A stretch of DNA of 28,963 bases from the NCBI GenBank assembly GCA_018266095.1, contig JAFEBC010000106.1, positions 1-28,963 on the forward strand, given 5' to 3'. Positions 7,007 to 15,120 of this stretch are shown piece by piece. The DNA comes from Deltaproteobacteria bacterium. Its GTDB lineage: Bacteria > Myxococcota > Myxococcia > Myxococcales > 40CM-4-68-19. A model generated the notes under the pieces. It was not told the DNA's origin. It worked only from the letters and a program-made list of their open reading frames with translations, and did not search any database. The first letter of the stretch is position 1. The number at the start of each line of letters is the position of its first letter. The translations under genes were made by a program, and so were the position numbers.

Positions 7007-8305
7007 CTACGGCGCCACGCGCACCTGGTTGCGCCCGTTGTGCTTGGCCTCCAGCAGCGCCGCGTCCGAGCGCGCCAGGATCGGCCCCATCTCCTCACCA
7101 GGGCGCAGCGACGCGAGGCCGATGCTCACCGTGCACGAGACGTTCAGGTCGCCGCCCGCCAGCGCCGGCACCACGAACTGATGCCGCGCGATGCGCTCGC
7201 GCAGACGGTTGATGATGATGGCCGCCTCCGGCACCGCGGCCTCGATGAGCATGATGCCGAACTCCTCGCCGCCGTAGCGCGCCACCACGTCCGTCGAGCG
7301 CACCGAGGCCGTGAGCAGCGAGGCCAGGTGCGCCAGCACCGCGTCGCCCGCCGGATGCCCGAAGGTGTCGTTGATGCGCTTGAAGTGGTCCACGTCGAGG
7401 ATGCCCAGCGTCAGCTCGCTGCCGTAGCGCCGCGCGCGGATGATCTCCGTCTCCAGGCGCGACTTGAAGTACTTCGAGTTGAAGCAGCGGGTGAGGCCAT
7501 CCCGAATCGCCATCTCGCGCAGCTCGGCCAGGCGCTGCAGGTGCGAGCGCACGCGCGCGACCAATTCTTGTGGCTCGAACGGCTTGGCCACGTAGTCGTT
7601 GCCGCCCATCTGCAGCCCGCGCACGCGCTGCTCCACGTCGCCCTTGCGGGTGACGAAGATGATGGGCGTGAGCTGCAGCGCGGGGTGCGTGCGGATGCGG
7701 CGGCACAGCTCGAAGCCATCCTGCTCCGGCATCACCACGTCGAGCAGGATGAGGTCCGGCATCTCCTCCTGCACCACGTCGAAAGCCCGGCTCGGATCGC
7801 TGCAGGTGGTGCTGGCGAGGCCCGCGGAGCGCAGCACGTTGTCGAGCAGGCGCGCCGAGAACGGATCGTCGTCGATCACCAGCACCCGCCACGCGCGCCC
7901 ATCGAGCGTCAGCACCGGCGAAGGCTCGGGGTGCTGCGGCATCGGCGGCAGGCCCGGCTCGCTCTCGACCGCGCCCTCGCTCTCGAGCACGGCCTCCACG
8001 CCCTTGAGGCCGTCGTTGAAGACGTTGAGCGCCGTGCGGCTCACCGGCACCGCGCTCTCGACGACGAGATCCGCCGCGCCCTCGCACGCCGCGCACAGCC
8101 GGCCCAGCATGGTGAGCTGCACGCTCGCCGCCGTGCCCGCCACCCTGTGGAAGAAGCCGCGCAGCTCTTGCAGCGCCTTGTCGTCTCCGCCCGCGTGCGT
8201 TAGTTGTGCGTGAGCGGCACGCGCGCGCCGGAGGCCCTCGAGCAGCTCCCGCAGGAACAGCGAGCGAAGCTGCCGCACGTCGTCGCTGGACAGGTCCGAT
8301 GACAT
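7007..8305 (-). CDS. Hpt-like/receiver/GGDEF diguanylate cyclase
   Basis: A 432-residue signalling protein. Residues about 10-110 look like an Hpt four-helix domain, with FFHRVAGTAAS placing His53 where the phosphorylated histidine would be. A receiver domain follows (about 138-260: Asp145-147, phospho-acceptor Asp189 in LLDVVMP, Lys241). The C-terminus is a GGDEF domain (about 262-430) with active-site GGEEF at 345-349 and an intact inhibitory RxxD motif (RSTD 336-339) five residues before it. It should make cyclic di-GMP from two GTP, under phosphorylation control and product inhibition, in the cytoplasm. The start ATG at 8305 is chosen because the Hpt helix begins there; the frame runs open far upstream into the ABC gene without meaning. 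It is divergent from the ABC exporter operon, with 33 bp between starts. Confidence 0.94.
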   Translation of the reverse strand: MSSDLSSDDVRQLRSLFLRELLEGLRRARAAHAQLTHAGGDDKALQELRGFFHRVAGTAASVQLTMLGRLCAACEGAADLVVESAVPVSRTALNVFNDGLKGVEAVLESEGAVESEPGLPPMPQHPEPSPVLTLDGRAWRVLVIDDDPFSARLLDNVLRSAGLASTTCSDPSRAFDVVQEEMPDLILLDVVMPEQDGFELCRRIRTHPALQLTPIIFVTRKGDVEQRVRGLQMGGNDYVAKPFEPQELVARVRSHLQRLAELREMAIRDGLTRCFNSKYFKSRLETEIIRARRYGSELTLGILDVDHFKRINDTFGHPAGDAVLAHLASLLTASVRSTDVVARYGGEEFGIMLIEAAVPEAAIIINRLRERIARHQFVVPALAGGDLNVSCTVSIGLASLRPGEEMGPILARSDAALLEAKHNGRNQVRVAP

Positions 8306-8338
8306 GCGCCCGATTCTAACGCAGACTCGGTCCATCCA

Positions 8339-9331
8339 ATGATCGACGCGCAACAATTGACGAAGATCTACAAGGTGCACAAACGCCCACCCGGGCTCGC
8401 GGCGGCGCTGCGCTCCCTGTGGAGCCGGCCCACGACTGAGGTGCGCGCGGTCGACGGCGTGTCGTTCCACATCGAGCCCGCCGAGCGCGTGGGCTTCCTC
8501 GGCCCGAACGGCGCAGGCAAGACCACCTCGCTCAAGATGCTCTCGGGCCTCTTGCACCCGACCTCGGGAAAGGTGGTCGTGGCGGGGCACGTCCCGCAGA
8601 AGCGCGCACACGCGTTCTTGAAGCAGATCACGCTGGTGATGGGCCAGAAGCAGCAGCTCATGTGGGATCTGCCGCCGTCGGAGACGTTCCTGCTCAACCG
8701 CTCCATCTACGACATCCCCAAGCGCGCCTACGACGAGACCGTGGCCGAGCTGACGGCGCTGCTCGAGCTCGAGGACCTCCTGGGCAAGCCCACGCGGCAG
8801 CTCTCGCTGGGCGAGCGGATGAAGTGCGAGCTCGCGTGCGCACTGTTGCACCGGCCCAAGGTGCTCTTCCTGGATGAGCCCACCATCGGCCTCGACGTGC
8901 AGATGCAGGCCACCGTGCGCAAGTTCATCCGCTCGTACAACGAGCGCTTTCAGGCCACGGTGCTGCTCACGAGCCACTACATGGACGACGTGGCGGCGCT
9001 GTGTCCGCGCGTCATCGTGATCGACCACGGGCACCTCATCCACGACGGCCCGCTCGACGAGCTGGTCAAGCGCACGCGGCCCGACAAGCGGCTCAAGCTG
9101 CGCTTCTCGCGCGAGGTGGAGGAGCGCGAGCTGCAAGGCCTGGGTTCGGTCGTCGAGCGCGCGCCGACGAGCGCGGTGCTGGTGGTGACGCAGGCCGAGC
9201 TGCAGGGCGCGGTGCAGCGCGCGATGGCCACGCTGCCGCTCGTGGATCTGTCGGTCGAGGATCCGCCGCTCGAGGACGTGATGCGCGACCTCTTCGCGCA
9301 CGGGCGCGCCATCCAGGCGGTCGGCACATGA
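8339..9331 (+). CDS. ABC transporter ATP-binding protein of a three-gene ABC-2 exporter
   Basis: A 330-residue ATPase with Walker A GPNGAGKT (55-62), Q-loop near Gln103-105, signature LSLGER (155-160), Walker B VLFLDEPTIGLD (175-186) and H-loop His213. The N-terminal 35 residues, with an insertion between the first strand and Walker A (KRPPGL..ALRSLWSR), and the roughly 90-residue C-terminal domain match the group usually classed with COG4586, whose members pair with COG4587 and COG3694 permeases. It energises export, or possibly lipid or antibiotic efflux; the substrate is unknown. The start ATG 8339 follows a 33-bp gap to the divergent diguanylate cyclase. The stop overlaps the next gene as ATGA at 9328-9331. 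Confidence 0.94.
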   Translation: MIDAQQLTKIYKVHKRPPGLAAALRSLWSRPTTEVRAVDGVSFHIEPAERVGFLGPNGAGKTTSLKMLSGLLHPTSGKVVVAGHVPQKRAHAFLKQITLVMGQKQQLMWDLPPSETFLLNRSIYDIPKRAYDETVAELTALLELEDLLGKPTRQLSLGERMKCELACALLHRPKVLFLDEPTIGLDVQMQATVRKFIRSYNERFQATVLLTSHYMDDVAALCPRVIVIDHGHLIHDGPLDELVKRTRPDKRLKLRFSREVEERELQGLGSVVERAPTSAVLVVTQAELQGAVQRAMATLPLVDLSVEDPPLEDVMRDLFAHGRAIQAVGT

Positions 9332-10200
9332 GCGCGCAGGCGCAATCGATCGCGCGCGAGCCCATCTCCAGCGCCGACGACCGCGAGACCTCCTGGACCG
9401 AGAGCCTGCGCGCGGGCTGGCGTGCGTGGCCGGGCCTGTGGCGCGCGGGGATCGCCTCGGCCGTCGCCTACCGCGCCGAGTTCGTGATCTGGATGCTCAC
9501 GACCAACATGCCGCTGGTCATGCTCGCGCTCTGGTCGGCCGTCGCGCGCAGCGGACCGGTCGCGGGCTACTCCAGCGCCGACTTCACCGCCTACTACCTC
9601 ACGAGCCTGATGGTGCGCGTGCTCACCGGCTGCTGGGTGGTGTGGGAGATGTCGATGGAGATCCGCAGCGGCACGCTCTCGCTGCGTCTCCTGCGTCCGC
9701 TGCACCCGTTCGTCGCCTACGCCGCGGAGAACCTGGCCGCCTTCCCGCTGCGCGCGCTCGTCGCCACGCCCATCCTGGTGCTCCTCGTCGTCTTCGCGCA
9801 CGACAAGCTCACGCACGACTGGCTGGCGTGGGCGCTCTTCTTGCCCATGCTGCTCGGCGCGTGGCTCATCACCTTCCTCGTCATGGCGATCGTGGGCACG
9901 CTGGCCTTGTTCATGGAGAGCGCGATCGGCCTGTTCCAGCTCTGGCTGTCGGTGTCGTTCGTGCTCTCGGGCTATCTCATCCCGCTCGATCTCTTCCCGC
10001 CCGCGCTGCGTCAGCTCACGGCCGTGCTGCCGTTCCGCTTCACCGTGTCCTTGCCCATCGAGCTCGTGCTGGGCCGGCTCTCGCACGCGCACGCGCTGGA
10101 GCTGATGGCGGCGCAGTGGGCGTACGTGGCAGGCTTCGGCGTGGTCGCGCTCTGGCTCTGGCGGCGCGGGCTCTCGCGCTTCGGGGCCTTCGGTGGCTGA
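9328..10200 (+). CDS. ABC-2 type permease, first subunit
   Basis: A 290-residue integral membrane protein with about six hydrophobic helices (beginning around residues 58-75, 88-110, 135-155, 170-195, 198-222 and 268-285). It contains the segment EMSMEIRSGTLSLRLLRPLHP, typical of this permease type (compare 'i..GtlD..LlrPl...'). It forms the membrane pore with the following gene product. The ATG at 9328 overlaps the ATPase stop by 4 bp, and its stop overlaps the GTG of the second permease by 8 bp, so all three are translated together. I assign it to the COG4587-like half by similarity of layout; the substrate is unknown. Confidence 0.9.
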   Translation: MSAQAQSIAREPISSADDRETSWTESLRAGWRAWPGLWRAGIASAVAYRAEFVIWMLTTNMPLVMLALWSAVARSGPVAGYSSADFTAYYLTSLMVRVLTGCWVVWEMSMEIRSGTLSLRLLRPLHPFVAYAAENLAAFPLRALVATPILVLLVVFAHDKLTHDWLAWALFLPMLLGAWLITFLVMAIVGTLALFMESAIGLFQLWLSVSFVLSGYLIPLDLFPPALRQLTAVLPFRFTVSLPIELVLGRLSHAHALELMAAQWAYVAGFGVVALWLWRRGLSRFGAFGG

Positions 10201-11029
10201 GTCCGCGGCCGGCCCGATCCCCGAATCCTCCTCGGGCGGCTTCGCGAGCCTGTTGCGAGTGGCCCGCGCGCTCGCCCGCGTGTCGGCGGTGCAGGCGCTG
10301 CAGTACCGGGTCGAAGCGCTCGGCGAGGCCTTGCTCACGCTGGTGCGCGTGGCCACCGCCGTCGTGCCGCTGCTCGTCGTCTTCGGCCAGCGCCAGTCGG
10401 TCGAGGGCTGGACGCGCGACGAGATGCTCATCGTGCTCGGCTGGTTCACCTTCCTCACCGGCGTGCTCGAGGGCACGCTCTCGCCCAGCCTGCTCGCGGT
10501 GATCGAGCAGGTGCGCAACGGCACGCTCGACTTCGTGCTCATCAAGCCCGCCGACGCGCAGCTCCTGGTGTCGTTCTCCAAGCTCTCGCCCACGCGCATC
10601 GTCGACCTCGTGTGCGGGCTGGGCCTCATCGTCACCGCCTTCGTGCGCATGGGCCGCTGGCCGTCGCCGGGCGATCTCGCGCTCTCCTTCGTGCTCCTGC
10701 TCTCGGCGCTGGCGGTGCTCTACTCGATCGCGCTCCTGGTGGTGTCCATCGCCTTCGTCGCGGTGCGCGTGGACAACCTGTTCTTCCTCTTCACCTCCAC
10801 GTTCGATCTCGCGCGCTGGCCCACCACCATCTTCGGCGGTGTCCTGCGCATCATCTTCACCTTCGTCTTGCCGCTGGCGCTGATGACGACCGTGCCCGCG
10901 CTGGCCGTGCTCGGCAAGCTGGAGTGGACGAACGCGGTGGGCGCGCTCCTGGGCTCGGTGGCGTTCTTCCTGATCGCGCGGTTCGTGTGGCTGCGCTCGC
11001 TGGCGCGCTACACCTCCGCATCGTCGTGA
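10193..11029 (+). CDS. ABC-2 type permease, second subunit
   Basis: A 278-residue membrane protein homologous in layout to the preceding permease, with about six hydrophobic segments. The conserved cytoplasmic motif appears as VIEQVRNGTLDFVLIKPADAQ (split here as VIEQVRNGTLD then FVLIKP), close to the 'i..GtlD..L.kP' signature of COG3694-type permeases. GTG at 10193 lies inside the end of the previous gene. It is the last gene of the exporter operon; downstream is a palindromic repeat element, then the convergent thioesterase gene. A heterodimeric exporter of unknown substrate is the likely product of the three genes. Confidence 0.9.
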   Translation: MAESAAGPIPESSSGGFASLLRVARALARVSAVQALQYRVEALGEALLTLVRVATAVVPLLVVFGQRQSVEGWTRDEMLIVLGWFTFLTGVLEGTLSPSLLAVIEQVRNGTLDFVLIKPADAQLLVSFSKLSPTRIVDLVCGLGLIVTAFVRMGRWPSPGDLALSFVLLLSALAVLYSIALLVVSIAFVAVRVDNLFFLFTSTFDLARWPTTIFGGVLRIIFTFVLPLALMTTVPALAVLGKLEWTNAVGALLGSVAFFLIARFVWLRSLARYTSASS

Positions 11030-11038
11030 AGTGCAAGG

Positions 11039-11157
11039 GCGACGATCCACCGCAGAGGCGCCGAAGCGCTGAAAAAGTCGGAGTAGATGCGGGCACCGAT
11101 CATGGACCACAGAGATCTTCTGCGCTTCTGCGCCTCTGCGGTGAATGATCGGGCGAG
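11039..11157. repeat. Palindromic dispersed repeat, copy 1
   Basis: Inverted arms at 11048-11072 and 11119-11143 match at 23 of 25 positions (CACCGCAGAGGCGC core) around a 46-base loop. Reverse-complemented, the element shares its outer flanks with copy 2 at 14324-14407: 26 of 28 bases at one end (11130-11157 against 14324-14351) and 13 of 15 at the other (11039-11053 against 14393-14407). It lies between the convergent exporter operon and thioesterase gene. It could fold as a bidirectional terminator-like hairpin, or be a small non-autonomous mobile repeat of the REP/MITE type. No coding sequence is seen in it. Confidence 0.85.
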
Positions 11158-11186
11158 CACGCCCTCCAGGATCACCGCGGACTGCA

Positions 11187-11666
11187 TCACCACCGATGAT
11201 ACGCCGGATGCCCCGGCTTCACGGCCACGAACGTCCCGCGGCAGGTCGAGGTGATCTTGCCGTTCGCCTCGATGGTCGCCTCCACCACCACGCCGTCGGC
11301 CTGCACGTCCACGGGCTTGGCGCGGATGGTCAGCTTGGATTCGAGGGCCGTGGGCCGCTTGAGCGTGACGTGGAAATCCGCCGTCACCATCGCGGGCGCG
11401 GCGTCGAGGTGATCGCGCTGCATGATGGCGTGGATGGCGGTCCAGTTCGAGTGGCAGTCGAGGAGCGCGCCGACGATGCCGCCGTTGAGCACGCCCTGGA
11501 ACGCCTGGTGGTGCGGGCTGGGCACAAACTCGCACACCACCTCGTCGCCGCGCGGGAAGCTCTTGATGCGCAGGCCCTGGTCGTTCATCGGGCCGCAGCC
11601 GAAGCACTTGTTCTGGGGCGCGTAGCGGTCTTGGAGGGACAGGGACTCTGTGTCTGTGTTGGACAT
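11187..11666 (-). CDS. PaaI-like hotdog-fold acyl-CoA thioesterase
   Basis: A 159-residue single-domain hotdog protein. It has the N-terminal CFGCGPMNDQGLRI segment common to one PaaI-type group, then HHQAFQGVLNGGIVGALLDCHSNW, where Asp70 and the preceding NGG correspond to the catalytic region ('hGGi...l.D'). It should hydrolyse acyl- or aryl-CoA thioesters in the cytoplasm; the substrate cannot be read from the sequence. ATG 11666 is the first start of the frame and gives a normal family length. It is divergent from hrpB with only 29 bp between the two starts, so their promoters must overlap each other or the coding ends. Confidence 0.9.
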   Translation of the reverse strand: MSNTDTESLSLQDRYAPQNKCFGCGPMNDQGLRIKSFPRGDEVVCEFVPSPHHQAFQGVLNGGIVGALLDCHSNWTAIHAIMQRDHLDAAPAMVTADFHVTLKRPTALESKLTIRAKPVDVQADGVVVEATIEANGKITSTCRGTFVAVKPGHPAYHRW

Positions 11667-11695
11667 GCCCGGGTTGTAGCAAGTACAGAGGCCCC

Positions 11696-14296
11696 GTGCC
11701 GAGGCTCTCGCCGCTCCCCATCGACGATGCGCTGCCCGCGCTGCTCCAAGCGCTGCGCGAGGGGCCGTCCGTCGTGCTCGAAGCGCCGCCGGGCGCGGGC
11801 AAGACGACGCGCGTGCCGCCGGCCATCCTCGATGCGGGCCTCGCGGGCTCAGGACAGATCATCGTGCTGGAGCCGCGGCGGCTGGCGGCGCGCCTGTCGG
11901 CCAAGCGCGTGTCGCAAGAGCGCGGAGAGCGGCCCGGCGAGACCATCGGCTACACCGTGCGCTTCGAGGATGTCGGCGGCCCGCGCACGCGGATTCGCTA
12001 CGTCACCGAGGGCGTGCTGACGCGCAGGCTGCTCGCCGAGCCCACGCTGCCGGGCGTCACCGTGGTGGTGCTCGACGAGTTCCACGAGCGCCATCTGCAG
12101 GGCGATCTCGCGCTCGCGTGCCTCCTCCAGTTGGTGCGCTCGGGCAGGCGGCCCGATCTCAAGCTCGTGGTGATGTCGGCCACGCTCGACGCGGCGCCGC
12201 TGGCCGAGCACCTGGACGCGCCCGTGGTGCGCAGCGAGGGCCGGCGCTTTCCCGTCGAGGTGGTCCATCTGGAGAAGCCCGACGAGCGCTGGCTGCAGGA
12301 CCAGGTGGCCGCCGCCGTGCGCCGCGCGACCGTGCCCGGGACCGAGGGCGATGTGCTCGTGTTCCTGCCGGGCGCGTCCGAGATCCGCCAGTGCGAGCGC
12401 GCCTGTGAAGAGCTCGCGCAGCACCGCGGCCTCGTGCTCCTGCCGCTGCACGGCGACCTGCCGCCCGACGAGCAGGACCGCGCCATCGCGCCGAATCCGC
12501 GCCGCAAGGTCATCCTCGCGACCAACGTCGCCGAGACCTCGGTGACCATCGACGGCGTGACGTGCGTGATCGACGCGGGCCTCGCGCGCATCGCGGGCCA
12601 CTCGCCGTGGACGGGCCTGCCGACGCTGGAGGTGCAGAAGATCTCGCGCGCCTCCGCCGAGCAGCGCGCGGGCCGGGCGGGACGCACGCGGCCTGGCATC
12701 GCGTACCGCCTGTACACGCAGCACGACTACAACGCGCGCCCGGCGCACCACGCGCCCGAGGTACAGCGGCTCGATCTCGCGGAGGCCCTGCTGGAGCTGC
12801 ACGCGGCCGGTCTGTCTCCGCGCGAGCTGCCCTGGCTCGACGCGCCCGATGAAGGCGCGCTGCACGCGGGCGAGGAGCTCCTGCTGCGCTTGGGCCTCCT
12901 GCAGAAGGCGCGCGCGCAGGCCCAGCGCTCGGGCTTTCTCGGCACGCTGGAGATCACGCCGCTCGGCGCCCGCTGCGCCAAGCTCCCGCTGCATCCGCGG
13001 CTGTCGCGGATCGTGCACGAGGCCGAATCGCGCGGCGCCGGGCGGGGAGGGTGCGCGGTGGCTGCCCTGCTCGGCGAGGGCGATCTCCGCAGTCGTGACG
13101 GCCTGCGCGCGGGAGGTCCGACCGGCCCGTCCGATGTGCTCGAGCAATGGGAGCTGATGCGCGAGGCCTCGCGTTCCCGCTTCGATGGACAGCGTCTGCG
13201 CGCGCTGGGGCTCGACGCGGGCTCGACCCGGCGCGCGGATCAATCGCGGCAGCAGCTCGAGCGCCTGCTGCAGCCGCAAGAGAAGGGCCTGGGCGCGCGG
13301 CAGATGGACGAGGCCGTGTCGATCTCGCTGCTCTCGGGATTTCCCGATCGCGTCGCGCGCAGGCGCACACCGGGCGGCGCGGAGCTGCTGCTCTGCACCG
13401 GCGGCTCCGCGCAGCTTTCGCCGTCGTCCGTGGTGCGCGAGGCGCCGCTCCTGCTCGCGCTCGACGTGGAGGAGCGCAAGGAGCAGCAGAGCCGCGGCGT
13501 GAAGGTGCGGCTGGCGTCGGCCATCGAGGCTGAGTGGCTGCTCGATCTCTTCGCCGACTCGATCACCGACAGCGTGGAGCTCAAGTGGGAGCGCGCGCGT
13601 GAGCGCGTGGAGGCGGTGTCGAAGCTCTCGTATCTCGAGCTCGCGCTGGAGGAGAGCCAGCGCGCGGTGAAGCTCGACGACGAGCGCGAGGCGGCGCGTG
13701 CGGCCGAGGTGCTCTTCGTGGAGGCGAGGTCGCGCGGCGTGCACACGTTCGCGGATCCGGAGCAACTCGCGCAGACGCGCGCCCGCTTGGAGCTGGTGGC
13801 GAAGGCGTGCCCCGAGCTGAACCTCACCGCGCCCGACGACGCTGCCGTGGACGCCGCGCTGCGCTCGCTCTGTGAGGGCCGCGCCTCGCTCGCCCAACTG
13901 CGCGAGGGAAATCTGCTGCAGCAATTGATCCAGAACGCAGGCGACGGCGCCGAGCGTCACTTGGGTCAGCTCGCGCCGGAGTCGTTGCAGCTCCCCGGCG
14001 GGCGCCGCGCGAAGATCACCTACACGTCCGGCCAGCCGCCCGCGATCGAGTCGCGCCTGCAGGACTTCTTCGGCATGGCCAGGACGCCCACGGTGTGCAA
14101 CGGCCGCGTGGCGCTGGTGTGTCACTTGCTCGCCCCGAATGGCCGCGCGCAGCAGGTCACGCAGGACCTCGCGGGCTTCTGGGTGCGCCACTATCCGGCG
14201 GTGCGCAAGGAGCTGATGCGCAAGTACCCGCGGCACCCGTGGCCGGAAGATGGTGCGACGGCCACACCGCCAGCGCCCAAGCCGCCCAGGCGCTAG
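11696..14296 (+). CDS. hrpB: ATP-dependent RNA helicase HrpB (DEAH/RHA type)
   Basis: An 866-residue DExH-box helicase. Walker A is PPGAGKTT (31-38), motif Ia is near LEPRRLAAR (58-66), the DExH box is DEFH (127-130), motif III is SAT (161-163), and motifs V and VI appear as ATNVAETSVTIDGV and QRAGRAGRTRPG. Next comes the helicase-associated HA2 region. The HrpB-specific C-terminus ends in the characteristic YPRHPWPEDGA. The length is normal for HrpB (about 810-870). The GTG at 11696 begins just before the conserved LP.D..LP.L segment. HrpB is widespread, but its RNA substrate is not firmly established. A palindromic repeat lies just after its stop. Confidence 0.96.
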   Translation: MPRLSPLPIDDALPALLQALREGPSVVLEAPPGAGKTTRVPPAILDAGLAGSGQIIVLEPRRLAARLSAKRVSQERGERPGETIGYTVRFEDVGGPRTRIRYVTEGVLTRRLLAEPTLPGVTVVVLDEFHERHLQGDLALACLLQLVRSGRRPDLKLVVMSATLDAAPLAEHLDAPVVRSEGRRFPVEVVHLEKPDERWLQDQVAAAVRRATVPGTEGDVLVFLPGASEIRQCERACEELAQHRGLVLLPLHGDLPPDEQDRAIAPNPRRKVILATNVAETSVTIDGVTCVIDAGLARIAGHSPWTGLPTLEVQKISRASAEQRAGRAGRTRPGIAYRLYTQHDYNARPAHHAPEVQRLDLAEALLELHAAGLSPRELPWLDAPDEGALHAGEELLLRLGLLQKARAQAQRSGFLGTLEITPLGARCAKLPLHPRLSRIVHEAESRGAGRGGCAVAALLGEGDLRSRDGLRAGGPTGPSDVLEQWELMREASRSRFDGQRLRALGLDAGSTRRADQSRQQLERLLQPQEKGLGARQMDEAVSISLLSGFPDRVARRRTPGGAELLLCTGGSAQLSPSSVVREAPLLLALDVEERKEQQSRGVKVRLASAIEAEWLLDLFADSITDSVELKWERARERVEAVSKLSYLELALEESQRAVKLDDEREAARAAEVLFVEARSRGVHTFADPEQLAQTRARLELVAKACPELNLTAPDDAAVDAALRSLCEGRASLAQLREGNLLQQLIQNAGDGAERHLGQLAPESLQLPGGRRAKITYTSGQPPAIESRLQDFFGMARTPTVCNGRVALVCHLLAPNGRAQQVTQDLAGFWVRHYPAVRKELMRKYPRHPWPEDGATATPPAPKPPRR

Positions 14297-14323
14297 CAGT
14301 CGAGGCTTCGATGAAAGTGGGTT

Positions 14324-14407
14324 CTCGCCCGATCACTCACCGCAGAGACGCCGGCACGCAGAAATTCTTTCGTTCTGCGCTTCTGCGTCTCCGCGGTGAA
14401 TCATCGC
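14324..14407. repeat. Palindromic dispersed repeat, copy 2
   Basis: Arms at 14336-14363 and 14373-14400 match at 22 of 28 positions around a 9-base loop. The outer 28 bases (14324-14351) are 26/28 identical to the reverse complement of 11130-11157, so this is the same element as copy 1 in the opposite orientation with a shorter interior. It again separates two convergent genes (hrpB and miaE). It may form a terminator-like hairpin for both, though no U-tract follows. Confidence 0.85.
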
Positions 14408-14453
14408 GTGAGCGGGGTCCCCTCGAGAGATCGCCTTCGCCTCGCGACCGCCT

Positions 14454-15017
14454 TCAGTGAATCGCAGCGCGGATCGGCAGCGTCTCGATGAGCCTCGCCT
14501 CGATCGCGCGCAGCTCGGCGAAGCGCGCCTCGAACGCGTCCGGCGCCGCCTTCTTGGCGAAGCGCACGAACAGGCTCCCGTGGCCCGCTTCGGCCTCGGC
14601 GAGCCGCTGGTAGAACGTCTTGAGCTCGGGATCGCTCAGGTGCTTCGCCAGCAGCTCCAGCCGCTCGCGCGAGCGGTCCTCGATGAGCGCCGAGATCAAG
14701 AGCTTGTCCAAGAGCCGCTCCTGCGCCGGCGCGCGCACGTGCTTCTGCAGCGCCTGCGCGTACGGATCGCCCGGGTCCTTGCCGAGCTCCAAGCCGCGCT
14801 GCTCCAGGAGCCGCAGCACCTGCGCCAGATGCCCCGACTCCTCGCGCGCGAGCCGCGCCATCGCCCGCGCCAGGCCCGGCTCGTTCGGGAACGCCGCCAG
14901 CATCGACAGCGCGTGCGCCGCGGCCTTCTTCTCGCAGTGCGCGTGATCGACCAGCACCGCGTCGAACCTCTCGACGGCGAGCTTGATCCACTGCGGGCTG
15001 GTGGCGGCGAGCAGCAC
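14454..15017 (-). CDS. miaE: tRNA-(ms2io6A)-hydroxylase MiaE
   Basis: A 187-residue ferritin-like non-haem diiron enzyme that hydroxylates the isopentenyl group of 2-methylthio-N6-isopentenyladenosine at tRNA position 37. The hallmark DHAHCEKKAA and two later ExxH-type ligand motifs (REESGHLAQV and EAEAGHGSLF) are all present. The GTG at 15017 gives the usual start (LLAATSPQW) and leaves 103 bp to the divergent hydrolase gene. The frame stays open to an ATG at 15122 or 15140, but those residues resemble no MiaE and would overlap the start of the neighbour. The true start could also be the GTG at 15101. The gene is not in an operon. Confidence 0.9.
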   Translation of the reverse strand: MLLAATSPQWIKLAVERFDAVLVDHAHCEKKAAAHALSMLAAFPNEPGLARAMARLAREESGHLAQVLRLLEQRGLELGKDPGDPYAQALQKHVRAPAQERLLDKLLISALIEDRSRERLELLAKHLSDPELKTFYQRLAEAEAGHGSLFVRFAKKAAPDAFEARFAELRAIEARLIETLPIRAAIH

Positions 15018-15120
15018 GGGGCGCGGGGTAGCACGCTGGACCGCAGGAGCGCAACGGGCGCGCGCGAGGTTCTCCTCCTGCGCGCTTGTCCGCGACCGCA
15101 CGAACGCTAGGATGCGCCCC

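Noticed and set aside
11849..14236. 795-codon minus-strand open frame opposite hrpB
   Set aside because: Low-complexity Arg/Leu/Gln/His product fully antisense to a well-supported helicase; a shadow of third-position GC bias.
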